A DNA stretch of 64,000 bases from Elgaria multicarinata webbii. Its lineage: Eukaryota > Chordata > Lepidosauria > Squamata > Anguidae. Of the stretch, positions 1-11,800 are shown one piece after another (the first letter of the stretch is position 1; each line of letters starts with the position of its first letter). Both the position numbers and the translations under genes were made by a program. A model generated the notes under the pieces. That model ran no database searches. It worked only from the letters and a program-made list of their open reading frames with translations, and had not been told where the DNA came from. The stretch covers positions 24,457,501 through 24,521,500 of the forward strand of contig NC_086172.1 of the NCBI RefSeq assembly GCF_023053635.1, read 5' to 3'.

Positions 1-815
1 GCGCCCTAGGCAGAGGCACCCCCAGCTCTGGCCCATTTCCGCATTGGCTTCCTTAGGAAAAAAGCGTGTCCCTTGCTCTTGCTAAGACCCAATTGAGCAT
101 TCTCAGCGCCCGCTGCAGCTATGCCCGTTCTTGAAACAAATCCTCATGTTCAGCTATGTAGGAAGGCCGGCAGGGTCCAGGCAAGGCTGCTGGGTGTAGC
201 AAAACAAGGGGAGGGGGGGCTGAGAGGGAACCATGAACCCTTTGTGCTGAGCAGAGTCGGTGGGGTGAGGCGAGCGCCATGCAGGGAGGCGGCGAGGAGC
301 CAAAGGAAGCGCCCGCTCCAGAAGGCAAAGGAGTTGGCATCCTCCCTGCATTTGGAGAGGGCGTTGAGGAGGACCAACTCCCAACACCCGGGAGTGCCTC
401 GCAGCCAGGCAGAGGGCAGGCAGAAGAGGTCTGAGGGCATTCGGTGGGTCCCCTGCTGGGGCTCCCAGGGTTGCGCAGAGGGGCGGGCCGTGTGGGTCTG
501 TTGGGTGCAGCCAGGCAGAGCACGACATGCGCGCCTGGCTCCTGCCGTGCTCGGTGCGTTGCCTCTTTGTGACCCCAGCCCTCAGGTGTCTCTCTCTCCA
601 AGGCCCACGTCAACAACTACCTTTTTTCTCTCTCCCGGTAGGGCTTCTCCCTGCTTTGGGGCGACGGAGCCCAGCGATGATCCGCACCGTCAGCCCCTAT
701 CGAGTGGTGCTTGGGCAGTGCTGCTGTGCCCCTCTGAGGCTTGCGCCCTAGGCGGCTGCCTAGTTCGCCTTGTGGTAGCGCCGGCCCTGTTGTTGACTTC
801 TCGGACAAACGGGTA
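1..815. repeat. Unclassified GC-rich dispersed repeat
   Basis: No gene is supported here. Several overlapping open frames exist on both strands, but they are low-complexity, Pro/Arg/Ala-rich and share no family motif, as expected by chance in GC-rich DNA. The motif gcgccctaggc occurs at the window edge and again near 745, and the right end (about 740-790) looks like the terminus of an interspersed element. It ends shortly before the hAT-like element that begins at 834. Class not determined. Confidence 0.35.
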
Positions 816-833
816 GGAATAAAACCTTACTAT

Positions 834-2671
834 TAGGGGTGTGCACGGACCCCCCGCTCCGCTTCACTTGCAGATCCGCCATTTTTCGGAGCGGGTCGCT
901 CCGCCCCGCCCCCGCTCCGCCCACTTCCGCTCCGCTCCGCTCGGAGCTCCGGATCCGGATCCGGAGCTCCGTTTTTGCCCCCCCATAGGGTTGCATTGAA
1001 AGCTAAAAAAGTAAACAACTTTTTTTCCGTTGAAGTTAGAAACCTCACGTTTGGCACCATGACACCTCATGGGCGTATACACACACACGCCAAGTTTCAA
1101 GGCAATCCCATCATCCCCTGATTTTTGGCGAATTTTTGAAAATCGGGCACCCCACACACAACATCCCTGCGAGGTGGGCAGGGGAGGAGGGAGGGAAGGC
1201 AGGCAGGCATGCAGCTGGCATTTCTGGGGGCATAAGGAAGGGAGCCAAGGATAAGCCAGTAATGCATAGAAAATGGAATAAATCAATCAATAAACAAAGG
1301 AGGGGTGGAATTAAAAGCAGCAGTGTTGCTCAATAAACAGCAAGAAGAATTAAAAAAAAAAGGCTATATCTGTCTTTTACCAGCAATAGGGGGACGTGCC
1401 CGGGGGAGGGGGAAGTAGCTGCCAGTTCAAGACAGCCACCAACAGCTCTGAGAAGAAGTAAAACGCTCACTTCAACTCATAACAGGCATTGCTCCACCAC
1501 TGAAAAGTGACCATTCACTTCAACTCATGATAGGCATTGCTCCACCGTTTTACTCTCTTTGGAAGGCTCTATGGCCTTCCAGTGCAGGAGAGAGTGGGGG
1601 CACGTCCACGATGAGATGCCCTAGGGGAGCTCATCCCCTTGCACCACATCGATTCAGTTGTTCACCAAGGTTAGGGTGGGGAGCAGTGCTGTGTTTTCTA
1701 TCTCTTATTCTTGGCTTAGTATATGATTTCAGGTTGTGTTTGTGCATTTGGTGGGGCTACTGTGTTAAAAAACACGGGGAAAAGCCCGTTCAGATGAAGA
1801 AAGAGAAGTTTCCCAGAATCCCAAGTTACCTGTTTTGCCTATGCCCTCCTCCAACTTTGGGATCATCATGACCGGGAGCTGACTCTGCCCCTCAGCCCTT
1901 TGAAAAAGGTATTTTTCCCGCCGATTTTTAAAAAACTTCTAGCCCGCGACCCGTACGATGCAGAAAGTTGAGAGTGGTCTCAAAATGACCCCCATCCACG
2001 ACTCTCTGTGCACAAGAATTTTCAGAACGATAGCTTAAACCCCCCCCCAGTTATCCCCGATTCTTTCCCTCAATGCAATCCTATGGGCGAAAAGCCGAAA
2101 CGGAGCCCCGCGGTTGACCCTATTTTTAAAAAACTTCTAGCCCGCGACCCGTACGATGCAGAAAGTTGAGAGTGGTCTCAAAATGACCCCCATCCACGAC
2201 TCTCTGTGCACAAGAATTTTCAGAACGATAGCTTAAACCCCCCCCCAGTTATCCCCGATTCTTTCCCTCAATGCAATCCTATGGGCGAAAAGCCGAAACG
2301 CAGTTTGAGCCCCGCGGTTGACCCGATTTTTAAAAAAATATTGCACGTGAACCACAGCACGCAGAGAGGTGAGAGTGGTCTCAAAATGACCCCCATCCAC
2401 GACTCTCTGTGCACAAGAATTTCCAGAACGATAGCTTCAAAAACAACGTAGTTATGCGCGATTATTTGCCGCAATGCAATCCTATGGCGAAATGTTTTCA
2501 AGATGGCGACCGGAGCGCTCCGACTGAACTCGGAGCTCCGAAAAATGGTCGCTTCTCTTCGCCTTGCTTCTAGGGGGTCCGCGGTCCGCTCCTACTCCGC
2601 CTCTGGGTAAGGCGGAGCAGGCCAATCCGCTACTGCTTCTACGCTCCTAATCGGAGCGGAGCACATCCCTA
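834..2671. mobile_element. hAT-like non-autonomous DNA transposon with internal tandem array
   Basis: Both ends are readable. The left end starts TAGGGGTGTGCACGG and the right end, read in reverse complement, starts TAGGGATGTGCTCCG. The flanks carry a perfect 8-bp duplication CTTACTAT at 826-833 and 2672-2679. Short terminal inverted repeats plus an 8-bp duplication indicate the hAT superfamily, and the duplication fits the nTnnnnAn pattern of Ac-type hATs. No transposase frame is present, so the element is non-autonomous. The subterminal regions are rich in repeated gctccg/cggagc motifs, and a ~200-bp tandem array occupies 1919-2470. Confidence 0.75.
1919..2470. repeat. ~200-bp tandem array inside the hAT-like element
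   Basis: Three successive copies begin near 1921, 2121 and 2324, spaced about 200 bp. Each contains tttttaaaaaa, a guanine/cytosine-rich link, the block agagtggtctcaaaatgac and a stretch near caatgcaatcctatggg. Copies 1 and 2 are almost identical and copy 3 is diverged, suggesting recent local duplication of the first unit. Confidence 0.85.
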
Positions 2672-2679
2672 CTTACTAT

Positions 2680-3236
2680 CTCGACAAGTGTTGCTCCTAG
2701 AAAAGATTAATGAGGAGCTTTTCTTTTTGGTAGCAAATTTCATGCTTTTTAAATTTGTTATGAGAAATCTTTTCTGTGAGATAAAAAATAACAGCACTGT
2801 TGTGAAAAAACTGAATTTTGGGCACCATTTTCCAAGATGACGGCTGTTACCATTTTTTCCTGAGCTGCCCCATATCTAATTTTAAACTACATGGTTATAA
2901 ATACCACCATACCAAATTTCACACTTGTATCACAGTGTGCATGGTTTTAATGCTAAGCTGCTCTACTAATAAGGAGAAAACTATATATACACACTCAAAC
3001 GGAGAAGAATAAAGGGGAAATACCCTCAAAATTGAGCCCAGAAAGCTGAAAAGGGCTACTCTCTTGGCACAACTTAAAAGCCAAACTGACCAAACAAAAT
3101 AACTCACTCAGTTCTGGGTTGTCAATGAAGGGTCGGGTGCTTCAGGCAATATCCCCAAAATGGTGCAGCACTCGTGGCACATTGTCACAAGTGCTCCTAT
3201 GGTTTATTTACATCTGGTTTGAAAAAGATCTGGGAG
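2680..3236. other. No gene seen; AT-rich spacer
   Basis: AT-rich sequence with only short random open frames. No splice-consistent exon or recognised repeat was found. Confidence 0.5.
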
Positions 3237-3239
3237 TTA

Positions 3240-6200
3240 TGGAGTTTCTAAAAAAACCTTGTCGGATAGAGATAGACTAGCGCATCCACAGCTGGAGGGG
3301 GGAAATGACTGTGTCCCATTTTCTCCAGCTGTGCCCAGCAGAGGAGAAAGGAAAAAAAGGCAGGAAGAGGGGAAGAGAAGGAGGGAAAAAGACAGAAGAG
3401 AAACATGGAAAGGGAAGGGAAGAAAAGAGAAAGAAAGTGATGACAGGGGTCTTCTGTTGGCTGTCACAGTCTTAGTTATAGGGCTGACCACAAGGCTCAG
3501 TAATAACGAAGGCAAATGTTCCAACAGACAGGCTTCTGTTTGAGGGAGTTCAAGCAAAGCAGGACCAGGCAAACAGGCAAAGCGTCCTAGCACAGGCAGG
3601 CAGTCCAGTATGCAGCGGATGGGTTGGTGTGCGGAGAGATGCCGTGATGATAGCCATACCTGATCTCCCACCACCAATGTTGGGTCAGGTTGATATTGTT
3701 TAACTGCGTTTATATGCTTCTTTGGCCCAATCCAGTCGCTCCCATAAGACCTGATGTAGAGTTTCTGAATTACTTGATCTGTGTTAAGGACTAACGATGG
3801 TGGAGAGACCGAAGGGAAGTATCATGGGTGGTACCCAAAATGTGCAAAGATGGTGTTTGGTGGGTAGAGGAATGCTGGGACTTGTATGCAAACTCCGCTA
3901 AAGGCAGCAATTCTGCCCCATTGTCCTGTGAAAGTTGACATAGCACCGGAGGTACTGTTCAAGGGTAGTGTTGGTACTCTCAGTTTGCTCATCTGTTTGG
4001 AGATGATGGGCCAAAGAGAGGTGGAGTTGTACGTCCAATGATTATAACAGGGTTTGCCAGAAATGAGCCAGAAGCTGGGTGCTGTGGTCTGAGACTATGG
4101 ATTCTGGTAAACCATGTAGGCAGAAAAGGTTCTAAATGGGCTCCTTTCAACCCAAACTTTTCCAGCTGCCCGTTTTCAGTTTGAAGAAAGATGGTGAGAT
4201 TCCACAGAATAAGCAGAGGTTTGAAGAGGCTGCGTCTTTGATGTAGGAGTAGTCGCCGAAGCCACGCTCACGATGAGGCTGCTCCGAAGACATTACGGCC
4301 CACTGAAGCTGGCTTTGGGGGGCATTGCCTTTGTGGTCTTGCAAAGGGATGTGAGCAATGGGGACCAAAGGGAGGAGCCTTGGCTAAAGAACACTGTGGT
4401 CAGGAAAGACCAAATGATTGACATAATGATGGGAGCCGTCAACAACATCCAGGACTCCAGGCCAAAGCTGCAGATTGGGGCTCCGGTTCAGCAAGAGGTG
4501 CCTGTCCGGAACAGCAAGTCCTGCCTGCCGGGATATTACACACCAGCAGAACTGAAGCCCTTCATGGAATGTCCACCTCAAGACCCCAATAGCCCAGGAG
4601 CTGATGGCAAACCTTTCAAGTGGACACCAGAGGAGACGAAAGCGAAAGAACGTGGCTACGACAAGAACTGTTTCAATGCCTATGCCACTGACCGGATCTC
4701 TCTCCAAAGGGCCTTAGGACCAGACAGCCAGCCTCCAGAGTGTATCGACCAAAAATTCAAACGATGCCCTCCAGCGACCACCAGCGTCGTCATCGTTTTC
4801 CATAACGAGGCCTGGTCAACTTTGCTTCGCACTGTGTGCAGTGTTCTGTATGCCTCCCCAGCTATATTGCTAAAAGAAATCATTCTTGTGGACGATGCCA
4901 GTACAGATGATTACTTGAAAGACGAGTTAGACAACTATGTGAAGCAATTGCAGATAGTGAAGGTCGTCCGGCAGCTGGAAAGGAAGGGTTTAATAACAGC
5001 CCGATTGCTCGGTGCCAGCGTTGCTACAGGAGATGTACTCACATTCCTGGATGCTCACTGTGAATGTTTCCATGGGTGGTTAGAGCCTCTCTTATCGCGA
5101 ATTACTGAAGAGCCCACAGCTGTGGTCAGTCCAGATATCTTCACAATTGAACACCTTTGAGTTCTCCAAGACAACTCAATATGGGAAGGTGCACAGTCGA
5201 GGGGACTTTGACTGGAGTCTGACTTTGGGATGGGAGTCCATCCCTCAACATGAGAGGCAGAGGAGGAAAGATGAGACTTATCCTATCAAGACCCCCACAT
5301 TTGCTGGTGGCCTCTTTGCCATCTCCATGTCCTATTTTGAACACATCGGCTCATACGACAACCAGATGGAGATCTGGGGAGGGGGAAATGTGGAGATGTC
5401 CTTTCAGGTTTGGCAGTGGGGGTCAGCTGGAGATCATTCCTTGCTCCGTCGTTGGCCACGTGTTCCGTTCCAAAAGCCTCCCCACCTTCCTGAAAGGGAC
5501 TCAAGTGATCTCCAGGAACCAGGTGTACTTTGCAGAAGTCTGGATGGACGACTACAAGGAAATCTTCTACAGGAGGAACCAGCAGGCCTCGCAGATGGCT
5601 AGAGACAAAACACACAGAGACCTTACTGAGCGTCTTGAGCTGAACGAGCGGTTACATTGCAAAAACTTCACCTGGTATGTACAAAGTGTTTATCCGGAGA
5701 TCTTCATCCCAGACCTTACGCCAGCTTTCTTTGGAGCTATTAGAAATGAAGGTTCTCAATGAACTGAGCAGTTTCTCTTGCTGAACAGTTTCTCTTCCTG
5801 TATTTTAGGCCACCAAAAGACCCTAGTAACTAAGTGGAGGGTCTTGAAAAGGCCGGAATGTCTTGCTGGTCAGCTGCATTGGCAAAGCTGATATACTTCT
5901 GCCTGGAGGCACCCTGATGGGGTATAAAGATGTTCCCGGTTGTAGAAGAGTCTGTTTTGGACTGAAAAAAGGGAATTTTCTGGGGTACCTGGATCTTGAC
6001 ATTCACGGAGTGGGCCTGTGCATATTTGTCTTGCTGCTGCTGAACCCGGACCCGCTCTGCCATAGATAGCAGGATCTGGGTGGCTGCAAAATTGTCTGGG
6101 CATCTAAACGGTGTTCATGGAGCCGATGGAGCACTGTATTTAGCAGGAAGATCCTTGAGGTCAGGCAGTGGCATCTCCTCCAATGTGGAGCTCCCTCTTT

Positions 6201-7725
6201 CAGGTAAGCAGTGCTCCTGACAATATAGGGAGGAAAAGGTCAGGTCACTCTGGGACCAGGATATCTGCGGGTCATGGAGGGCCAGCCAAGTCATTCCCAA
6301 TACCAGGGGAAAGTGTGGTGTCGCTGCCAGATAGAAATGAAGTTCCTATTTATGTTCCTGGATCTCCAGGGTGAGGGACACATTTTGATGCTATCAATGA
6401 CAGGTCCTGAAGTCACAGGACTGCCATCAATTGTCTCTACCACCACTGGATGGCTTGTGGGCAGAGTTAGGATCTGGTGAGCAGCAGCAAAGGCAATGTC
6501 CATAAAATTGCTTAAGGCTCCCAAATCCATCACAGCAATGCTATGCATCAGGGCGTGCCCTGGGCACTGAAGAGTCACTTCTACAGGGAAGTGTTTCTGA
6601 GAAACTGTACAGAGGGACAAGGCTCTGGAGCCATATCCACTTTTCGAGTTTTTGCAGCGTCTCTCAGAACTGCAGGCCATGGAGGTTTGGCAGGGCAGGT
6701 GACTGCAAGGTGCCCCATGGTCCCACAGCAAAAGCAGAGACCATCTTGTCTCTGACGGTCCTTCTCCTCATGAGTCAATTTCAGCCGGGTTTCTCCTGAA
6801 AGCCTGGATTCCCAGGTGTGGGTCTAATGATGCACAAGCTGCCGGCTTTCTAGCCATCCATCTACTCTTTGGCATAAGTGAATCAAGGCCTGGAGGGCTG
6901 ATGGTCTTCCTACTCATGCCAGTTCATCACGGATGTCATCAGACAGGCCTTCCTGAAATTGGTTTGTTAAGGCCGCTTCATTCTTTTCCAAGTCTCGGGA
7001 CACCAGGCGGAAATCATTTGTATGTTCAGTAACTGATTTTCCCTTCCTTGAAGTCACCTGATGTTACACGTAATGGTTTTGACCTTCTGTGGGTCCTTGC
7101 AGACCTGGCACATCTGGGTTAGAAAGCCTTTGAAATCAGAGAGGAGCAGACTGGCCTGTAGCAGGTACGGGGTTGCCCATTTGGCAGCAGACCCGATCAG
7201 CAGACTGATCAGGAACGCAACCCTGGTCTTGTCCTTTCATAAGTCCTCAGGGCGCAATTCCATATACAGCACACGCTGTGCCAGGAAAGCAGGGAACTGC
7301 TCAGGTGAGCCATCAAGCTTTCCAGGAGCTGCTGCAGGGCACTTCCGCCTGGGAGGTGCAGCTACAGGCCGTTGCACAGGCATCTGAGCCTGGAGCCTGC
7401 TGATACCAGCTGTCAGCTGGGCCACCTGCTTCTTTAACGGGATGGTTTCCTGGGCTAAAGCCTCCACCTCCACAAAGGCTCGGAGCAGTCTTAGATGTAG
7501 GGCTGACCACAAGGCCAAGCATTAACCCAAGCCGATGTTCCTGACAGGGAAGTCGTCTCCTCTGATGGCCCAGGGTCCTCCTGGTCTGGTGCCAGGGAAT
7601 GGGGTGGTGTCCCCCTGGTTTCTGGAGGCTCTGTTTCATCCTCTGAGGAGGATTCCTCTGGTGAGGGCATGGCAAAAGGCGGTTTAGTGCTCTGCGATGT
7701 CAAGCTCCTCCACCAGCACATCACC
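3240..7725 (-). mobile_element. Ty3/gypsy LTR retrotransposon fossil, interrupted by a GALNT6 retrocopy
   Basis: On the minus strand the order is 5' gag (about 7725-6580), with a CX2CX4HX4C zinc knuckle near 6700 and a PEG10/sushi-like LDGSPEQFPAF segment near 7300. An aspartic-protease-like region follows (about 6550-6300, with GALSNFMD). Integrase core similarity (TDEQTE-type region, about 4140-3700) and a GDQVWLSSRHL segment typical of the integrase C-terminus (about 3680) come next. Reverse transcriptase and RNase H are not recognisable, so a large internal part is missing. The element is clearly dead, with at least half a dozen disruptions, and looks old. LTRs were not identified. The GALNT6 copy at 4165-5762 sits between the integrase and gag/protease parts. 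Confidence 0.75.
4165..5762 (+). pseudogene. GALNT6: GALNT6 processed pseudogene (intronless, 3'-truncated)
   Basis: The translation follows polypeptide N-acetylgalactosaminyltransferase 6 from its start ([11 protein letters not shown] at 4273) through the stem and the glycosyltransferase domain. Recognisable parts are the [16 protein letters not shown] segment, DDASTDD, the metal-binding DAHCE, and [14 protein letters not shown]6 is a Golgi type II membrane enzyme that starts mucin-type O-glycosylation by adding GalNAc to Ser/Thr. All of this lies in one uninterrupted genomic block, so the copy derives from spliced mRNA. It is broken: the frame shifts near 5150 (about 4 bases lost at TID-LNTF) and near 5415 (2 bases lost at VWQCGG). 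The signal anchor is shortened, WGGEN reads WGGGN, and the sequence stops after GAIRNEGSQ, before the ricin-type lectin domain. The segment 4165-4272 looks like 5'UTR. No poly(A) tail or clear target duplication was found. The closest alternative parent is GALNT3; the N-terminus favours GALNT6. Confidence 0.9.
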
Positions 7726-7825
7726 TGGGTGGGAGAGAAGAGAAAGGGGATGTAATTCTATGAGATTCAGGACATGGTAAGGAAGGAAAGGTCAGCAGAG
7801 CAATAGTGATAGCAGCAACAGATGA

Positions 7826-8050
7826 TATCCTTTTTATCCCTCCCTTCCTCCAAGAAGCTCAGAGTGGTGTACATGGTTCTGTCCACACCCATTTTATCTT
7901 CCCAACCATCCTGTTAGGTTAGGCTGAGAAAGAGTAACTGGTCCAAGGCTAACCAGTGAGCTTTGTGACTGAGTGGGAATTTGAACCTGGGCCTTTGGGA
8001 GTTGAACCTCTTAACCGTCCACCTCTCTGACCAGTACACTAGATAGGATG
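7826..8050 (-). repeat. Degraded SINE (tRNA-derived or MIR-like)
   Basis: Read on the minus strand, it carries the layout of squamate SINEs: a tRNA-like head near 8040, a central 'cacagccag..ctcagcc' type segment (about 7920-7960, diverged), and a 3' part resembling ccaccttgagcttcttggagg. Strongly diverged. Confidence 0.5.
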
Positions 8051-8880
8051 TATTAAAAAGTGGCAACATGGTTCATGGCTTGGTGCTAGCATTAAAGCTC
8101 CTAAAGTAGGTGGGAACTGCTGCTTCCAAACCTGGGGCTTGGGTGTAGGGACTTTCTCGGCAAGAATGGTGTTTGCCAGCTGGCATGGCCCGTGGTTCAT
8201 CTAGTGTAGCCTTGGGAGAGTAATGAGCTACAGAACACAAAAAGTGCAGCTAGAGGAGAGTACCTGGGCCAGAAGCTCATCAGGGATGGGTATCCACCCA
8301 AACTTTTCTGGATGCATTTTCCAGATAGACACCCAGAAAGTTCATTCAAACTGGATTGTCCAGCTTGGATGTCTAGGCCCTTGAAGGAGGAGGAGGAGGA
8401 AGAGGAGGAGGACAGGGCTGGGATGGATACAGCAGGGTCCGAGGCCCCTGGATACTGGCACATGTCCATGGCACACCTGCTATGGCTCATAACCATGGGA
8501 GCTGATCTGCCATGGTTCACAGTGTTCTTGATGTGGTGCACTTGCGCATGTTGTCAAGAAAGGACTGATCTGAGGCATAAACATGTTTCTGACCAATCTA
8601 GACATGACCACTAGGATATTTGGGTGCACACACACTACAGCAGGGATGGGCAGAAGGTAGGTTTGTATCTATTAGTAGATTGGCAAGGACATCTTGCGAC
8701 AACAAAATATCTCCCCTTGACCCTAAATTCATCCTTCTGAAATGAAGAAGGGTTTGGGTAACCTGGAAAAGACTCTGAGCTCTGTTCAGTTGATTCCTGG
8801 CCTCAGAATGCTTTAATTCTAAGGATGTGTCTTCTGTAACAGTGTGTAACTGGTGAATTTCAAGGTTAACAGTTTAAAAA
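8051..8880. other. No gene seen; region downstream of last called MROH exon
   Basis: Contains a (GAG)n-like run near 8385-8410 and otherwise unremarkable sequence. A possible 3' exon of the MROH gene near 8245-8300 was considered but is weak. Confidence 0.4.
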
Positions 8881-8890
8881 AAGTAGATAC

Positions 8891-11800
8891 CTTTGCACAC
8901 AGAGAGACTCTGGATGGCAACGGGCAGCTCTTTAAACACCCGGATTTTCTGGAGCTGGTGGCGGATCTTGTTTTTCACTTCCCATGCCTGGAGAGGTGGA
9001 AGAAAAATCCCCCAATGTTAGAAACCATTTTTAATCCAAGAAAAGGGCTGGCACTTTAAAGATGGTATCTCCAACATGGAGCCCACGGGCACTGATTTGT
9101 TCACGGACATCTCTCTTTGGGCCCTCCAGGCTCCCTCCTGATTTTCGTTTTATTTCTTAAGATTTTTTTTTTAAAATTCACCCAACTGGGACGCTGGCAA
9201 ACTGCAAAGCCAGGTGGTTCCCTCCAACACCTCCTTTATTTGGTTTCAAAGTGTTTGGATGTTTTAGACCTCAGACCCCACCTCTGATCTGTACTGAGGT
9301 TCTGGGGCACTTTTCTTTGAGTCTCACCACTTTGCCTTCTGGGAAATAAGTATTTTGTAACCATCCCCACCCACCATTTTAACCATTTGATGATCAGTAA
9401 ACAACACCAGGGTGGCCATGTTGTGAGAGCACCCACAACACTTTCAAACTCCCAGCTGTGCCCAGTGACCCCAAGGGGTTGGGGAGCCCTGCGTTGAGGC
9501 CTGCCCCCTCCAAGCAAGCCAGACCCTGCAGCTCACCTCATTCCCCAGCAGCTGTTCTCCACTGCCCAGGAGGGAGTAGACCAGGAGGAGCCCAGCTTCA
9601 CACACCCTTAGCAGGGGGTGGTAGATGGCGAGCAGAGCCACATTGAGAAAAGACCTTCTCTGCTCTTCGGTAAAGATCTTTCCAAACACCTAAAAATAGA
9701 CAATGAACATCTCTTTGGCCCTGTTCAGAAGGCACCTTAAACCACAGCTTTAACCATGGTGAATAAGGCTTTTTGCCTTATTCATCGTGGTTAAAGCTAT
9801 GATTTAAGATGTCTTCTGAACAGGGCCACAGTCTTCTTTTCCCACCAAAACGAAGTCAAAAGATGTCTATTGGACTTGCATATATATTCACCTTTCTTCC
9901 TTTCCCTTCTCTCTTTCAATATTTTCTTACACACTCACAATTTAAATTGTACGTCCCAACCTGTCTCTTCTGCTCAGGTTACTCTGTAAAGGGCCGTGTA
10001 CTTTGGTTGTACTAGGTAAAAAAATAACAAGTAATATCCTCATCACGGGGGCGGGGGAGCCTTCTCAGAGGGACATTCTTACCTCTCCAACTCGCATGAT
10101 GTTAATGTAAGAGAGCAGCTTTGGTTCGAACTCATATTTTCTGCTCCAGAGCTCCTCTGTGTTGTCCATGGTCATCCCTGACAGAGAGAAACCAAGAGAT
10201 AAAGCTTTATTGGTCTGAACATGATGATCTATGGCAGGAAAGGAGAATGTGGGACCCTCCAGATGTTTTGGGACTGCAGCTTCCATCATCCCCAGCTAGC
10301 CTAGCCAATGGTGAGGGATGATGGGAGTTGAAATCCAGCATCCTCTGGAGAGCCCCAGGTTGCCCACTCATGATGATTCTGGATCTTTCTCACATAGCGG
10401 CTCTTGGGTTTGTGAGGGCTGCCTCCAGACTTATCTCTTAATTAATTAATTAATTAATTACATTTCTATACCGCCCAATAGCTGGAGCTCTCTGGAGAAA
10501 TCTTAAGAGGATTTCTCTGACGCTTCTCCTTACTAATTGTCACAGTGGTCTAAGGCAAGACTGAGGTAAAGAAGGTTCAAGTCTGCCTCACCAGAAGGAA
10601 TCTCACATGCTCTTGAATGCCAAGGAACAGGGGACAAGGCGGGGGCCTATGGTAGTGCGGGCCTTCCCATCAGGCAGAGTAAAGGTGGCTTCCTCAGGCA
10701 GCAGACTTTGAGGGCAGCAAATCTTTAGTTATTCAGGTTGTTACCACTGTATTTTTTTTTACTGGGGGCGGGTGGGGTGTGTGTAAGGTTTTCTGCCTCA
10801 ACTGCCTAAATAAATTGGCTGGCTTTGGGTGGCGGCTTTGGATGGCGGAGTGGGGTGTGGTGGGATGGGATAGGGTGGGGAGGGCACGCCTGGTTGTGCC
10901 TCAGACAGCCAAATGTCTTGGTCCGGCCCTCAGGAAGGGAGAACGGTATCAGGAAATTACAACTGAATAAGATGGTAGTCTCTTGTGTGAAGAACTGAGA
11001 CAAGAACTGAGACAGTATGCTTTGGATACTGTATTTTGTATTTGTGTTTTTAACCTGTTGGTAGTTTTATGATGGTTTTAATTTTTGTGACCCGCCCAGA
11101 GAGCTTCGGCTATTGGGCGGTATAAAAATCTAATAAATAAATAAATAAATAAATAGTTGCTCTTCAGTTTCTCTTGGTATAGGAAACCAGGGCATTTGGT
11201 AGAATGCCTTATGTTCCAGCAAGTAGCTGCTGTTGCTAACTTACCTTTCTGGTGGACCGCTAGTTCATACAGGCGGAACACGCCCTCCCTGGCCTGGCGA
11301 CCGATGATGTTTTGGGAGTCATTGATGCAAATGGAGAGCTCGGCTACATAGCGGCCCAGCTGTGGGAGCTCACAGGTGTTCTAGGGGGAAGGAGAGAAAG
11401 TGGGATTTTAAGCTCCATCGATCTGTATACTGCCAGAAGAGCAACTCCCTCACAAAGCAAGCTGAACGAGCAAGCTCAGAACGATGGCACTTTGCTATAA
11501 GGAACCCCAATGTGGTCCGCACAGCAAAGGGAAAGAGCAATGGGAATTTTGGCCCACTTCTCTAGGTTTCGTGCTTTCCAGCCCAGAACTCTGCAGCCCT
11601 TTTGAGCCAAAGCACCTGTCTGCACCTGTGGGCTACTTACGTCAAAGCCTGACATCCTAGTAGCAAAGCGAAGGACAGAGGCGCTGTTCCTGATGGCCCT
11701 GGCTCTCTCCTTCACATCCTTCGAGTCGAACCAGAAGTGGATGTGCTGTAAGGGGAAGCAACACCTCAGAAACGTTGTGCTGGACGAACATCTTCCCCAG

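Noticed and set aside
121-816. A 231-codon plus-strand open frame and overlapping minus-strand frames
   Set aside because: GC-rich repeat DNA with long frames on both strands, low-complexity translation, no family motif and no splice or conservation support.
3470-7560. Short similarity between 3470-3545 and 7490-7560 (agggctgaccacaaggc) as paired LTRs
   Set aside because: Only about 70 bp, and the second copy lies within the gag region, so it cannot define the element's ends.
8240-8310. Possible twelfth MROH exon on the minus strand (EKFGWIPIPDELLAQ between an ag and a gtactc)
   Set aside because: Phase would fit, but the donor is weak, the peptide does not resemble MROH proteins, and the exon is very short.
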